Assembly: GCF_003201605.1 (NCBI RefSeq)
Contig: NZ_QJJR01000005.1
Location: 62,001-126,000 of the forward strand
Reading direction: 5' to 3'
Length of the DNA stretch: 64,000 nt
From: Streptohalobacillus salinus
GTDB lineage: Bacteria; Bacillota; Bacilli; Bacillales; Amphibacillaceae
Position 1 is the first letter of the stretch, and each line of letters starts with the position of its first letter. The notes under the pieces were generated by a model. That model saw only the letters and a program-made list of their open reading frames with translations. It was not told the origin of the DNA and searched no databases. The translations under genes and the position numbers were made by a program. This document shows, piece by piece, positions 50,301 through 58,926 of the stretch.

Positions 50301-50536
50301 TATGGTGGAACCCTGCTGTTGAAGCGCAAGCTGCTGGAAGAGCCCATCGCATTGGTCAAACCAAAAAAGTAGAAGTGATTCGCCTGATTACCGAAGGGAC
50401 AATTGAAGAGAAAATCTTTAAATTACAAGAAAAAAAGCGAAAGCTTGTTGATGATGTAATTGCCCCAGGTGAAACATTGCTTACTTCGCTAACTAAAGAA
50501 GAGTTACAATCATTACTCGCTTTTGATCCAAAGTAA
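47369..50536 (+). CDS. SWIM zinc-finger SNF2-family helicase
   Basis: A 1055-residue protein. The N terminus has a SWIM zinc finger (CTCPAYLTHYTCKHIAAV, about residues 70-87). A long central region follows. The SNF2 ATPase begins near residue 610 with LADEMGLGKTLQAI (Walker A) and DEAQAIKN, and the C-terminal helicase domain contains SLKAGGTGLNLTGADTV and AAGRAHRIGQT. It probably remodels protein-DNA complexes or serves DNA repair; no partner lies nearby. ATG 47369 is chosen from a longer frame because GAGGGAG and a promoter precede it. Confidence 0.9.
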   Translation: MLNFHLETKDIIKITGQRFYKRGLDYFKKGRVKNLTYNSSIQSFSASIKGGDAYDVRIFFFEDDDLEASCTCPAYLTHYTCKHIAAVLLAIRQHQQPDQQLATVDSEPIDPFPMRMIEAFQSLEPLVNEKELLEVHYFLKEVHQSMSRESQFELELKVGKAQPFIVKDIHTFIHDVLNNKEHTITDKFKYNPSSDTFTNRDWHIFQLLNKAMQHDQQYLSDYLTQKQRVQAIPGFLMAELLRSIESQTLTFTNVAQKSFSTIECHNLDQGIEVTIDYSDEGVYVIDFSSLFAYHYLTHYHLLVKHNQFYVLTDQESETLERLYDLLPYRKRDQFKLSRDKFSHFRSFVIPKLEEVATVTYSTRALHSFEINALEVIMNIELIGESVSLDLTFKYGEHIFHPNEDVSHSDQTYVRNIKEEQSLLQTLNHLGFHYLNQRYQLFKQSAIYHFIIELIPIFKERYTVHLSQPVEDMINDDDLQFFTSVNYNDDSGMLDIAFDIEGINDDEVSDILAALIEKKRYHHVKEGRLIDLNDDAFEQFKKFAEQLHLKKQDLAAQGVSVSPHRTLQVEEVFEERKQYSDSFKLLLNDLKLNTHDPEPLPKELQATLRDYQHTGFQWFKTLARYRLGGILADEMGLGKTLQAIAFMLSEKALDDSRPSLVISPSSLVYNWKKEFEKFAPTLTVKVISGTQTQRLEQLNSEKVDVWITSYPLLRKDISFYQTHLLDHFILDEAQAIKNHLTLTAKATRLIKAKYRFALSGTPIENRVEELWSIFQTLSPGFLGSKKQFIHLERDLMKKMIRPFILRRLKTDVLKDLPEKFEFEKYAELTKEQKQVYLGYVKRIEQKLTQPGNENNKLEILAGLTRLRQICCHPKLFLDNYQGHSGKLELFMTILKQLQEENRRVLIFSQFPSMLKIITQEIESLNLNHFYLDGQTPSKERVEMSERFNQGERDLFLISLKAGGTGLNLTGADTVILFDLWWNPAVEAQAAGRAHRIGQTKKVEVIRLITEGTIEEKIFKLQEKKRKLVDDVIAPGETLLTSLTKEELQSLLAFDPK

Positions 50537-50559
50537 TGACAGAAAGTTCTATCCCATCG

Positions 50560-50594
50560 AAAAACGTTCATCCACAATGGATGAACGTTTTTAT
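50560..50594. terminator. Bidirectional terminator between the SNF2 gene and minJ
   Basis: AAAAACGTTCATCCA (50560-50574) pairs with TGGATGAACGTTTTT (50578-50592) around a 3-base loop. A-rich and T-rich flanks allow use in both directions. Confidence 0.88.
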
Positions 50595-50605
50595 TCGCAA
50601 CTGCT

Positions 50606-51778
50606 TTATTCTGCTTCAACAAACACCATGCCTAATTTATGATGTTCTCCTTGATAATAGGCGCGCTGACAAAATCGAACTTCACCGTATTCATCTAGGA
50701 CGTCTAACTTACAAAAAGCTAAATTACGTTGCAAGGCATGATAAAAATCATTGGTTGAATGCACAGAAACACCATTTACTTTTCGAATAACATCACCAGC
50801 AAGTATACCCATATCTGTTGCAGGCGATTGCGGAACAACCGCTAATACCCGGAGGCCTAGTGGGGTTGGTTGGAAATATATCGGTTGTTGCTGATCTTTA
50901 ACTTTTACACGGTAATCGAGAAGTGCTCGCCCTAAAATAGCGATAACGATGCTGATTAACGAAAAAATCGGTATGAAGTAACCAACTAAACTTACACTAA
51001 TAATAATTAAGGCCAAAATCATCAGTTGGTTGCTATATCGTTTTGCAAACTTCAATGGTAATTGCGATTTAACCACATAATTAAATCCTAAAATAACAGG
51101 GAAAAGGATAAGTCCAAATTCCCCTGGGTTACTATCCACTAGAGGCCACCAGTCTGTTATCATTGTCAAATCTCCCGTTGGCCATAGTAACAGTAACGGC
51201 ATCAGGGTCATCCGTTTTATCCGATGCTGGCCTAGGGTTTTACCACGGGCACCAATAAATGTTTCTGGAAATGTTTGATCTTCTTTTACGCGACGCAACA
51301 TAACGGTTTCGATGATTAAGAAAATACCCATTAGTGTTGTGAAACTAACCCAATCAATCACTTCAATTGGGGCACTTAACAAATCTGGTAGATACGATTC
51401 ATAAAGCGGTAAAAACAGGAGAACAAATGCAGCAGTACCAAATACATATACACTTGATAAGTACTTAATCCGTCGTGGAAACGAAAGAATAAATGTCACT
51501 ACAATTAGACTTGTCAACATTAAGGGAGGGATCACTACACCTACCACCATAAGCAGTAAAGAAACGAGCATCCCATAAAAGAGGCCCATGATCTTCTCGC
51601 CGTACCATTCATCGAAAATCGAAAAGATTTTATGTCCAAAATAACGCCGTTCTTTTGCTACCCGTCGCGCTGACACCAAGTATGTAAGAATAAAGAACCA
51701 ATAAAATAATGGGTTAATTAATAATCGTCCGATTGCTTTTAAAAATTCATACGAAAAATCAATCAAAATATCTACCAA
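50606..51778 (-). CDS. minJ: PDZ-domain membrane protein, MinJ-like
   Basis: A 390-residue protein with about seven membrane segments in residues 20-290 and a C-terminal PDZ domain (about residues 300-370; LGLRVLAVVPQSPATDMGIL, GDVIRKVNG). The N-terminal LINPLFYWF and RRVAKERRYFGHKIF segments match MinJ, which links DivIVA to MinD at poles and septa. Its place next to ctpB fits B. subtilis. GGAGG is seven bases before the TTG at 51778, preferred over an ATG 24 bases upstream that has no ribosome binding site. Confidence 0.82.
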   Translation of the reverse strand: MVDILIDFSYEFLKAIGRLLINPLFYWFFILTYLVSARRVAKERRYFGHKIFSIFDEWYGEKIMGLFYGMLVSLLLMVVGVVIPPLMLTSLIVVTFILSFPRRIKYLSSVYVFGTAAFVLLFLPLYESYLPDLLSAPIEVIDWVSFTTLMGIFLIIETVMLRRVKEDQTFPETFIGARGKTLGQHRIKRMTLMPLLLLWPTGDLTMITDWWPLVDSNPGEFGLILFPVILGFNYVVKSQLPLKFAKRYSNQLMILALIIISVSLVGYFIPIFSLISIVIAILGRALLDYRVKVKDQQQPIYFQPTPLGLRVLAVVPQSPATDMGILAGDVIRKVNGVSVHSTNDFYHALQRNLAFCKLDVLDEYGEVRFCQRAYYQGEHHKLGMVFVEAE

Positions 51779-51911
51779 AATATAACCTCCGTTCAAATTC
51801 AAAAGCTAAGTCTCACTTTTTAGCACCTTTCCTTTAATATAGCACAAAATTTATCCTTCTTGGCTGTTTTCTGATATTTCACAACAATTTAGCAAAAAAA
51901 GATAGTTAGAT

Positions 51912-51944
51912 ACGAAAATAGGCATCACACGATGGTGATGCCTA
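51912..51944 (-). terminator. Terminator of ctpB
   Basis: TAGGCATCAC (51919-51928) pairs with GTGATGCCTA (51935-51944); TTTTCGTATC follows on the minus strand. Confidence 0.75.
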
Positions 51945-51950
51945 ACATAT

Positions 51951-53414
51951 TTACTCGATGATTGTTTCAATTGCTTTTTGTTTCTGTTTATCATCCGTAC
52001 CTTCGCGAATCCGTTCAATAATTTCAGTTTGAAGGGTATCTGCTGTCTCCTGATCAAGTTCACCAGTAACTGTTATTTCTTGATCTGCTTGATATTCACT
52101 AAGTGCTGTTTCTGTCTGTTCAGAGAAATAGCCATCTTCACGATCAACATTATAACCAAGACCAGCTAACATCACTTGCATAAAACGAATGTTATCACCA
52201 AAGTCATTTTGGCTGCGTTTACCATCAAGTGTAATCGGTGATACATAGTAATAAGCCGGTTGTTGTACTTCAATTGTTGGTTCAACACCAACTTGATGAA
52301 TTGAATTACCTTCAGCAGAAAGCCAATTTAAAACAGTAAGTTTAACTGCGCTCCCGTCGCCCATATCTATCGAGCGCTGGACAGTCCCTTTCCCGAAACT
52401 TGTCGTACCAATAACTTCTGCATCAATTGCTTCTTTTAAAGAAACTGCTAAAATTTCTGAAGCAGATGCACTCCCTTCATCAACTAACACATGAATAGGG
52501 TAGGCTTTCTCTGTTTCAGTACTTGAAAAGAAACGATCAATTTCGCCTTCACCATCTTCTAACTGCATGTAGGGACGGTCACTCGGGATAAATTGTTTCA
52601 GCATCGGTTCAACGGTTTCTAACAAACCACCTGGGTTCCCTCGGACATCGAGAATTAAACCATCGATACCTTCTGCTTCAAATCGCGTTACTTCTTCTAA
52701 GAATCGTTCATCGGTTTGATCAGAAAATGACGTAATTTCTATATAACCAATCGTTTTCCCAGCTTCTACGATTGTTTCTGCATAAACTGTTTCTAATGGA
52801 ATCGTATCTCGCGTGATTTCAAATGGAATAGGATCCTCTACGCCTTGTCTCCCAACTTCAATTTCAACAGTCGTTCCTTTTTCACCACGAATTTTTGAGA
52901 CGGCTTCTAATAAGTCCAGCCCTTCAGTTGAATCACCATTAATTGTTAAGATCTTATCGTTGGGTCTTAGACCAACTTTTTCAGCCGGTGAGCCTTTGAT
53001 TGGCGAAACAATCGTCACCACACCATTAATCATGCTGACTTCTGCGCCAATTCCTTCAAAAGATGATTCAAGTTGTTCTGTGAATTGTTCCATTGTTTCT
53101 TCATCTAAATATTCACTGTAAGGATCGTCTAAAGATCTGAGCATCCCTGAAATAGCCCCTTCGATCAATTGCTTTTCTTCAACCTCATTAACATAGTTTT
53201 CTTGAATAAGATTATAAGCTTGAACAATCTTCGGTAATTCCACAGAACTTGCTAATTCATTTAACATCTCTTCATAGCGTTCTTCTGTTATACCGGTACT
53301 TTCTGTTACTGGAACTGCCTTGTTTAATTGTTCAGTTAACAGATACATCATTCCTGCCCCGAACAACAATGTTCCTATCATGATCAATGCCATGACACTC
53401 TTTTTTATTTGCAC
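51951..53414 (-). CDS. ctpB: C-terminal processing protease of the S41 family, CtpB-like
   Basis: A 487-residue secreted or membrane-anchored serine protease. An N-terminal hydrophobic anchor (about residues 6-26) is followed by a PDZ domain (about 105-175) and the S41 protease core with catalytic serine and lysine in EGSASASEIL and TSFGKGTVQ. A C-terminal peptidoglycan-binding domain follows (LGYNVDREDGYFSEQTETAL). CtpB in B. subtilis cleaves SpoIVFA during sporulation. The start is probably the GTG at 53414, since AGGTG lies six bases before it; a GTG 9 bases upstream overlaps that site. Confidence 0.9.
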   Translation of the reverse strand: MQIKKSVMALIMIGTLLFGAGMMYLLTEQLNKAVPVTESTGITEERYEEMLNELASSVELPKIVQAYNLIQENYVNEVEEKQLIEGAISGMLRSLDDPYSEYLDEETMEQFTEQLESSFEGIGAEVSMINGVVTIVSPIKGSPAEKVGLRPNDKILTINGDSTEGLDLLEAVSKIRGEKGTTVEIEVGRQGVEDPIPFEITRDTIPLETVYAETIVEAGKTIGYIEITSFSDQTDERFLEEVTRFEAEGIDGLILDVRGNPGGLLETVEPMLKQFIPSDRPYMQLEDGEGEIDRFFSSTETEKAYPIHVLVDEGSASASEILAVSLKEAIDAEVIGTTSFGKGTVQRSIDMGDGSAVKLTVLNWLSAEGNSIHQVGVEPTIEVQQPAYYYVSPITLDGKRSQNDFGDNIRFMQVMLAGLGYNVDREDGYFSEQTETALSEYQADQEITVTGELDQETADTLQTEIIERIREGTDDKQKQKAIETIIE

Positions 53415-53461
53415 ACCTGTCACCTCAAATTTTGTATAGTCTTTTCTTAGTTTATCATGGA

Positions 53462-53497
53462 CTTAAAAAAACATCACATCAAATGATGTGATGTTTT
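53462..53497 (-). terminator. Terminator of the ftsE-ftsX-hydrolase operon
   Basis: AAAACATCACATC (53468-53480) pairs perfectly with GATGTGATGTTTT (53485-53497), and TTTTTTAAG follows on the minus strand. Confidence 0.87.
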
Positions 53498-53501
53498 ATC
53501 T

Positions 53502-54950
53502 TTAGTATAAATAATTCGCTGGATTTACTGCATTACTATGTGCCCAACCACCTTTGTGGACCTCAAAGTGTAAGTGTTGACCTGTCCCAACGCCTGTTGC
53601 TCCCATTAAAGCAATTTGTTGTCCGCGTTGTACAGTTTGTCCTGGGCTAACACGTGTCGAACCCGCACGTAAATGCGCATAAAATGTCGATACTTGTTGC
53701 TTCTGTCCATTACCATTTAAATCAATGTAATGTGTAATAAGGATGGCATCACCATAACCATTCATCTTACCATCATGTTCTTTATAAGTTGCTACCACAA
53801 CGCCCGTTTCTGCTGCATAAATACTCTGCGTACCCCAGCTTGCGATGTCCATGCCACGGTGTGGTCGAACATAGCCATAAACCGGATGCAGTCTATTTAA
53901 ATTAAATGGACTTGTGACACGTCTGGTTGAGGCTGGCCATTGTAACACAGGTCCGCCACTTGAATCGGCTGGGGCTGAGGGTGTTGCTGTATCTGATGTT
54001 CCGCCAGAATCTGTAGCTAATTGTTGTTCCTGTTTCTTTTTCTCGCGTTCTGCAGCTTCCGCAGCTTGGATTGCTTGTTGTAAAGCGCCTGCCTCTTTCC
54101 GTTTAATTTCTTGTTGGTCTGCTAAGCTGACTTTATAATCTTCTAAATCCGCATGCTCTTCTTCTAGTTCACCTTTTAGTGCAGTCTGATTCTGACGTTC
54201 GATATTCAAAGCTTCTTGGAGTTCAGCAAGTTCTTGTCGTTGATTAACAAGTGCCTGTTTTTTTGTTTCAAGCTTTTGTTTACTTGCATCAAGTTCATTC
54301 TTTTTCTCCACTAATTGTTCCTTTTTGTCTTCCACATCTGTAAGTTTTGTTTCAAGTAATGCCTGATCTTCTTTTTGTTGTTCCATAATTTTATTATCAG
54401 AATCTAATATTTTTGAGACAGCTGATAAGCGACTAATAAAATCACTGAAACTTCTAGCTCCAAATAAGACTTGGAAATACGAAGAATCTCCTCCGTTTTT
54501 TTGCATAGAACGTAACCGTGACTTAATCACTTCATTTCGTTCATCAATTCGAATAATTAATTCATCGATTTCATTATTTAACGTTACAATTTCTGCCTCA
54601 GTTTCTGCAATTTCTTTTTCTGTTTTGGTAATCGACGCTACAATTGTTTCAATTTCATTTGCTGTTGTCGTAATCTCTGCTTGTTTTTTCTCTAACTTAG
54701 TTTCTGTATCATCAATTTGCACATCAAGTTCTGAAATTTTCTTTTCTACTTCTTTTTGGCGTGCTTCATTTTCTTTTATTTTTTGCTCTGCATCACTTGC
54801 ACTAGAACTTATATTTTCACGCTCTTCTTTAAGTTCTTGCAACTCTTTTTTTAAATCACTAACTGATTCTGCCGATACGGTTTCTGCGAATGCTGGGAAA
54901 ATACCTAATAATAAAACAAAAATAAGTATGTATGTTGCTATTTTTTTCAT
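53502..54950 (-). CDS. Secreted coiled-coil M23 murein hydrolase, EnvC/PcsB-like
   Basis: A 482-residue exported protein. A signal peptide (residues 1-28, ending AETVSA) precedes about 280 residues of coiled coil, a proline/serine-rich linker, and a LytM/M23 domain. The zinc ligands are kept (RPHRGMDIASWG with HxxxD, and HLHFEVHKGG with HxH), so it should be an active endopeptidase, not a degenerate activator. Directly downstream of ftsE-ftsX, it is the expected FtsEX-controlled wall hydrolase. The coiled coil would contact FtsX. Confidence 0.9.
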   Translation of the reverse strand: MKKIATYILIFVLLLGIFPAFAETVSAESVSDLKKELQELKEERENISSSASDAEQKIKENEARQKEVEKKISELDVQIDDTETKLEKKQAEITTTANEIETIVASITKTEKEIAETEAEIVTLNNEIDELIIRIDERNEVIKSRLRSMQKNGGDSSYFQVLFGARSFSDFISRLSAVSKILDSDNKIMEQQKEDQALLETKLTDVEDKKEQLVEKKNELDASKQKLETKKQALVNQRQELAELQEALNIERQNQTALKGELEEEHADLEDYKVSLADQQEIKRKEAGALQQAIQAAEAAEREKKKQEQQLATDSGGTSDTATPSAPADSSGGPVLQWPASTRRVTSPFNLNRLHPVYGYVRPHRGMDIASWGTQSIYAAETGVVVATYKEHDGKMNGYGDAILITHYIDLNGNGQKQQVSTFYAHLRAGSTRVSPGQTVQRGQQIALMGATGVGTGQHLHFEVHKGGWAHSNAVNPANYLY

Positions 54951-55009
54951 TATGTCAGCTCCTTAATTTTTTGTTTTTGAAAAGGGGTATAAGTCCCTTT
55001 TACAAGGAC

Positions 55010-55906
55010 TTATACTTTTAAGAATTTACGTACACTCATCACACTTCCCCATATCCCAATCACAGCACCAATCAGCAATATCAATCCTGATACTTGCCAA
55101 ACAAACGGTGAAAATGGTAATAAGGTAATAAAATCAAATTGGTTGACTGTTTCGATGTTTTGATCTAAATAATAGTAACCCGTTACTAAGGCAGCAATTG
55201 GAATCACACTTCCTAAAATACCTAGCAACAAACCTTCTACAAAGAACGGCCAACGAATAAACCAGTTGGTTGCGCCGACTAATTTCATAATCTCAATTTC
55301 TTTTCGTCTAGCAAAGATCGTAATTTTAATTGTGTTTGAAATCAAGAAGATTGCCGTAAAGACAAGGGCTATAATCAAAACTAAGCCAATGTTTCGCGCA
55401 TAATTATTGAAGTTAAACAAATCTTGAACAAAATCTTCACCATAATTCACTTCAGATACTTTTGGAATGGTGGCAATCTCTTCTGCAACCGGAACCGTTT
55501 GTTGTGGATCGGTTAGCTTGACGATATAGGCATCATCTAACGGGTTCTCTTGGTCATCAAAAATACCAAACACATCGCCATCTTCACCTAGACTGGATTT
55601 CAAATTTTCTAACTCCTGCTCACGTGATGAAAACACGACTGTTTCAATAATCGACATTGACTCAAGTTCTTCGCCAATGGCTTCTCTTTCTTCTTCAGTT
55701 GCTGTTAAATCAACTAATACTTTAATCTCCACATCATTTTCTAAACTATCTGCAATGTGGTTGATATTGAGTAATAAAACTAAAAACGTTGCGACTAATA
55801 TTAATGTTGTGGTGACAGCACCAATTGAAGCAATCGTCATCCAACTATTACGCCAGCTATTTTTAAATCCTTCTCTGAAATGTCGTTTGAGTGTTCTAAG
55901 CTTCAT
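55010..55906 (-). CDS. ftsX: Cell division protein FtsX
   Basis: A 298-residue membrane protein. A first membrane segment near residues 25-45 is followed by an extracellular loop of about 110 residues and three C-terminal membrane segments (about 170-295), the FtsX layout. It transmits FtsE ATPase movement to an outside hydrolase. GAGGTGA precedes ATG 55906; the frame continues 33 bases further upstream but overlaps ftsE. The start overlaps the ftsE stop by 11 bases. Confidence 0.93.
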   Translation of the reverse strand: MKLRTLKRHFREGFKNSWRNSWMTIASIGAVTTTLILVATFLVLLLNINHIADSLENDVEIKVLVDLTATEEEREAIGEELESMSIIETVVFSSREQELENLKSSLGEDGDVFGIFDDQENPLDDAYIVKLTDPQQTVPVAEEIATIPKVSEVNYGEDFVQDLFNFNNYARNIGLVLIIALVFTAIFLISNTIKITIFARRKEIEIMKLVGATNWFIRWPFFVEGLLLGILGSVIPIAALVTGYYYLDQNIETVNQFDFITLLPFSPFVWQVSGLILLIGAVIGIWGSVMSVRKFLKV

Positions 55907-56582
55907 ATCCGTAATCACCTCTATGTTGGTCACGTACAATTAGTCCGTCTTCGATAGCAATGACGCGTCGTTTAATCGTGTTAACAATTTCTTTACTATG
56001 CGTAGCCATAATGATGGTTGTACCTGATGCATTAATTTCTTCTAATATCTTCATGATTTCCCAAGATGTGTCAGGATCTAAGTTACCGGTCGGTTCATCT
56101 GCAATCAACAATTTAGGGTAATTAGCTATTGCTCGTGCTATCGCCACCCGTTGCTGTTCCCCACCAGAAAGTTCATCTGGAATAAATCGCGCTTTATTTT
56201 TCAATCCAACCTGATCTAGCACTTCCATAACACGCTTACGCATGTTACGTGGTGTTTCTTCAACCACCTCAAGAGCAAATGCAACATTTTCGTAAATGGT
56301 CATTTTCGGTAATAATTTGAAGTCTTGATAAACCACACCAATCTCTCTCCTAAGATACGGAACATCTCGACGTTTCATTTTTGTCAGGTCTTTTCCACTT
56401 ACATAAATCTCACCACTCGTTGCTGTTTCTTCACGAAAAATCAACTTGGTAAATGTTGATTTACCTGCCCCACTCTGACCAACCAAGTAAACAAACTCAC
56501 CAGGATCAATTTGAAGGTCAATGCCGTTTAAAGCTTGCACACCATTCGGGTACGTTTTCTTGACATTCTGCATTTTAATCAT
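55896..56582 (-). CDS. ftsE: Cell division ATP-binding protein FtsE
   Basis: A 228-residue ABC ATPase with Walker A GQSGAGKST (about residues 35-43), signature LSGGEQQR and Walker B LLIADEPT. The Q-loop DFKLLPKMT is typical of FtsE. Partner of FtsX in gating wall hydrolysis. In B. subtilis cccA precedes ftsE; none is present here. Confidence 0.95.
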   Translation of the reverse strand: MIKMQNVKKTYPNGVQALNGIDLQIDPGEFVYLVGQSGAGKSTFTKLIFREETATSGEIYVSGKDLTKMKRRDVPYLRREIGVVYQDFKLLPKMTIYENVAFALEVVEETPRNMRKRVMEVLDQVGLKNKARFIPDELSGGEQQRVAIARAIANYPKLLIADEPTGNLDPDTSWEIMKILEEINASGTTIIMATHSKEIVNTIKRRVIAIEDGLIVRDQHRGDYGYEA

Positions 56583-56756
56583 ATATTTGAGTCACCTTTG
56601 CATTAGAATTTAGTAAATCTTGAACAAATACCGTGTAATTTTTTTGTAAATTTCTGCTCAAGCTCTTTCAGTATAACATTTCCTAGCTTAGATTTTTAGG
56701 TTATTTATATTACAATTTGATTTCAATTCATAACATTTCTTACCACTCACTTGCAC

Positions 56757-56830
56757 ACAAAAAAACGTTTCCATCACAGCCCCTCACACTATACGTGATT
56801 CTATAGTGAAAGGCTATGATACAAACGTTT
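56757..56830 (-). terminator. Large hairpin terminator of the YitT-family gene
   Basis: On the minus strand AAACGTTT, ATCATAGCC and CACTATA pair with later TATAGTG, GGCTGTGAT and AAACGTTT, giving a long branched-free hairpin with a few unpaired bases, followed by TTTTTTT. It lies 16 bases past the gene stop. Confidence 0.75.
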
Positions 56831-56845
56831 CATTTTCATCTGATG

Positions 56846-57712
56846 CTAATGACGGGTAAAGCCTTCGCCAATTACTTCGCTTGCGTTCATGACGACAATA
56901 AATGCCGATGGATCAATCAACTTAACCACTTGCGATGTCCGACTAAATTCGTTTTGGTTAACAACACACATAATCATCTTGCGCGACGCCTTGGTATAGC
57001 CTCCTTCAGCATCCCAAACGGTCACACCACGATCAATCTCTCCTAACAATGCTTCTCGGACAGCTTCAACATGTTTGGTAATAATCATCATGCTCTTCGA
57101 GTTATTTAATCCCACTTGAACCAAATCAATTGTCCGACTCGTGATAAACAGTCCAATTAACGCATAAAGGCCTTGTTCAACAGAGAAGACGAACATAGCG
57201 GTAAGTACGATGACGCCGTCAAATAATGCAATGCAAATTCCAAACGGCAAAGGGACATATTTATGTAGAATCTGTGCAGCTAAATCAATGCCACCAGTCG
57301 ATCCTTTACCTCTGAAAACAATACCTACACCCACACCGCAAGCCATACCTCCAAATATCGCACCCAATAACGGATCAGGAGTAGCTGCTTGCCATTGACT
57401 GGACAGGTCAACAAAGAAAGGAACGGCTAATGTTCCAACAAAAGTTTTAAAACCAAATTTTCTTCCTAAAATAGCTGTGCCAACAAAAAATAACGGAATG
57501 TTGATCGTCCACTGGACAATCGATGGTGTAAAATCAAATAGATATTTTAAAATCGTACTGATACCAGCAACACCGCCTGAAGCAATCTCATTTGGCAGTA
57601 AAAATAAATTGAAGCCGATTGCAATTAAAAAAGAACCTAACAATACCAATGTGTATTCAATTCCTAATACTAAAGGACGAGGTACCGCTTGACGTCTATA
57701 CTTTTGAATCAT
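56846..57712 (-). CDS. YitT/DUF2179 membrane protein, YvjA-like
   Basis: A 288-residue protein. Five to six membrane segments (residues 15-190) are followed by a cytoplasmic DUF2179 domain (VTVWDAEGGYTKASRKMIMCVV). B. subtilis yvjA, of this family, lies between prfB and ftsE, as here. Function unknown; transport has been suggested for the family. GAGGTGG before ATG 57712 favours this start over one 30 bases upstream. Confidence 0.87.
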   Translation of the reverse strand: MIQKYRRQAVPRPLVLGIEYTLVLLGSFLIAIGFNLFLLPNEIASGGVAGISTILKYLFDFTPSIVQWTINIPLFFVGTAILGRKFGFKTFVGTLAVPFFVDLSSQWQAATPDPLLGAIFGGMACGVGVGIVFRGKGSTGGIDLAAQILHKYVPLPFGICIALFDGVIVLTAMFVFSVEQGLYALIGLFITSRTIDLVQVGLNNSKSMMIITKHVEAVREALLGEIDRGVTVWDAEGGYTKASRKMIMCVVNQNEFSRTSQVVKLIDPSAFIVVMNASEVIGEGFTRH

Positions 57713-57953
57713 ACTTTCCACCTCTTCTATTCTTTGTCTCACTATCTAACAGTTATAACCTTTAGGAGTATATCATGTAAAAAAAGATGGAACAACAGCT
57801 TTTCTTGCACTACTAGACTAAAGCTAATGCGCCAACCTTAACTAACTCACTGCTTCGTCACCAAGCTGAAGTGGGCGTATATGACTCGCACCTTATTGAT
57901 GATTTCCTTTGAAAAGAAAAGGGTTATTACAATGTTCCAACGTATGTTTCCAA

Positions 57954-58463
57954 CTAGCTATGAAACATATTGTCTAGTGTAAATGCTATGCCAATAAGTA
58001 ATTGAATATCTTCAAAAGAATAATTTGTAATTTCGTAGGCATCTTTTAAAGAAAAGGTTACTTTTTTTATAGAAGCTACTATTAATCCATCTTTTGAAAC
58101 TTCAAACATTCGAGCCATCGCGGTACTTTTGATCATAAAATCCCCATAAATAGAGTTAATATCAATTTGGGGTGACGTCATTTTTTTCCCGCGTTTAATA
58201 GATGCAATTTGGATATTTCCTCTTAGAGCCTCATAGTTTTCAAATATGAATCCAAGTTTCTTTTTTACAATAAGTTCGTCATTTGAGTTACTTTGAGAAA
58301 TGTTTGCTGTGAAAGGCACACCAACAATAGTGCCTATAAAACGATCTAATAATACGAGAGGAGAAGTACTTTTAAGAGTAAAAGAGTTATTTTTTCCAGA
58401 ATCATCTACGTAAAATTTATAACCTATGGTTACAGTAGCTTGCTTTAGTAAAATCGTGTCCAT
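57954..58463 (-). CDS. LURP-one-related/Tubby-like protein
   Basis: A 169-residue, all-beta-looking protein without signal peptide. The C-terminal half (GDFMIKSTAMARMFEVSKDG, then LIVASIKKVTFSLKDAYEI and a closing helix LLIGIAFTLDNMF) follows the pattern of the LOR/YxjI family, which shares the Tubby C-terminal fold. The role is unknown; phospholipid scramblase-like activity is only a fold analogy. It stands alone between yvjA-like and prfB, flanked by long non-coding stretches, so it may be an insertion. AAGGAAAAATT precedes the ATG. Confidence 0.65.
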   Translation of the reverse strand: MDTILLKQATVTIGYKFYVDDSGKNNSFTLKSTSPLVLLDRFIGTIVGVPFTANISQSNSNDELIVKKKLGFIFENYEALRGNIQIASIKRGKKMTSPQIDINSIYGDFMIKSTAMARMFEVSKDGLIVASIKKVTFSLKDAYEITNYSFEDIQLLIGIAFTLDNMFHS

Positions 58464-58851
58464 AATTTTTCCTTTCTGTAACTAAATTTCAAAAAATGTA
58501 CCAAGTTATACTTGTGATTACTGTCACGGTTATTATTGGTTTAATCATTGATTGGTGAAGCTCTCCCTCTAAATCGAAAATTATAGCGGGAGATGGCACA
58601 GTGGATTTTGTTCAAAAAAGATGGGCTGATTTATTCCGAAGGCGATACGTATAATGTTTTAATCGATACGGCCTCTTGATTTTTATGCCATCCTAACCAC
58701 TGCCTTGCGGCGAGATCTTGACGTTAGTGCCACTTCTTAGTGCGTCATCTGTTGGGGTTGGGAAGCCTAACCAACGAGAACTTAGAAGGGCTTGACTATC
58801 GCGGGCTATAACCAGAGATAATTCCAATATAGAGCATTTAATTCCATCCAC
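58464..58851. other. Non-coding stretch between the LOR-like gene and the prfB terminator
   Basis: About 390 bases. A 28-codon frame at 58593-58679 starts with ATG but its ribosome binding site abuts the start codon, and no family is recognised. The base mix (stretches rich in G and C near 58690-58800) suggests decayed coding sequence, but no protein can be reconstructed. Confidence 0.35.
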
Positions 58852-58903
58852 TAAAACAAAACACCTCGGAACCGCTAGTTTTTCACACTAACATTTCCGA
58901 GGT
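58852..58903 (-). terminator. Terminator of prfB
   Basis: ACCTCGGAA (58863-58871) pairs with TTCCGAGGT (58895-58903) with partial pairing in the 23-base interior; GTTTTGTTTTAG follows on the minus strand. It is 23 bases past the prfB stop. Confidence 0.75.
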
Positions 58904-58926
58904 ATTCAGAGAAACGACTGTTACTG

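Noticed and set aside
58593-58679. 28-codon frame MAQWILFKKDG...
   Set aside because: The purine run touches the start codon, there is no recognisable family, and it ends within a non-coding stretch.
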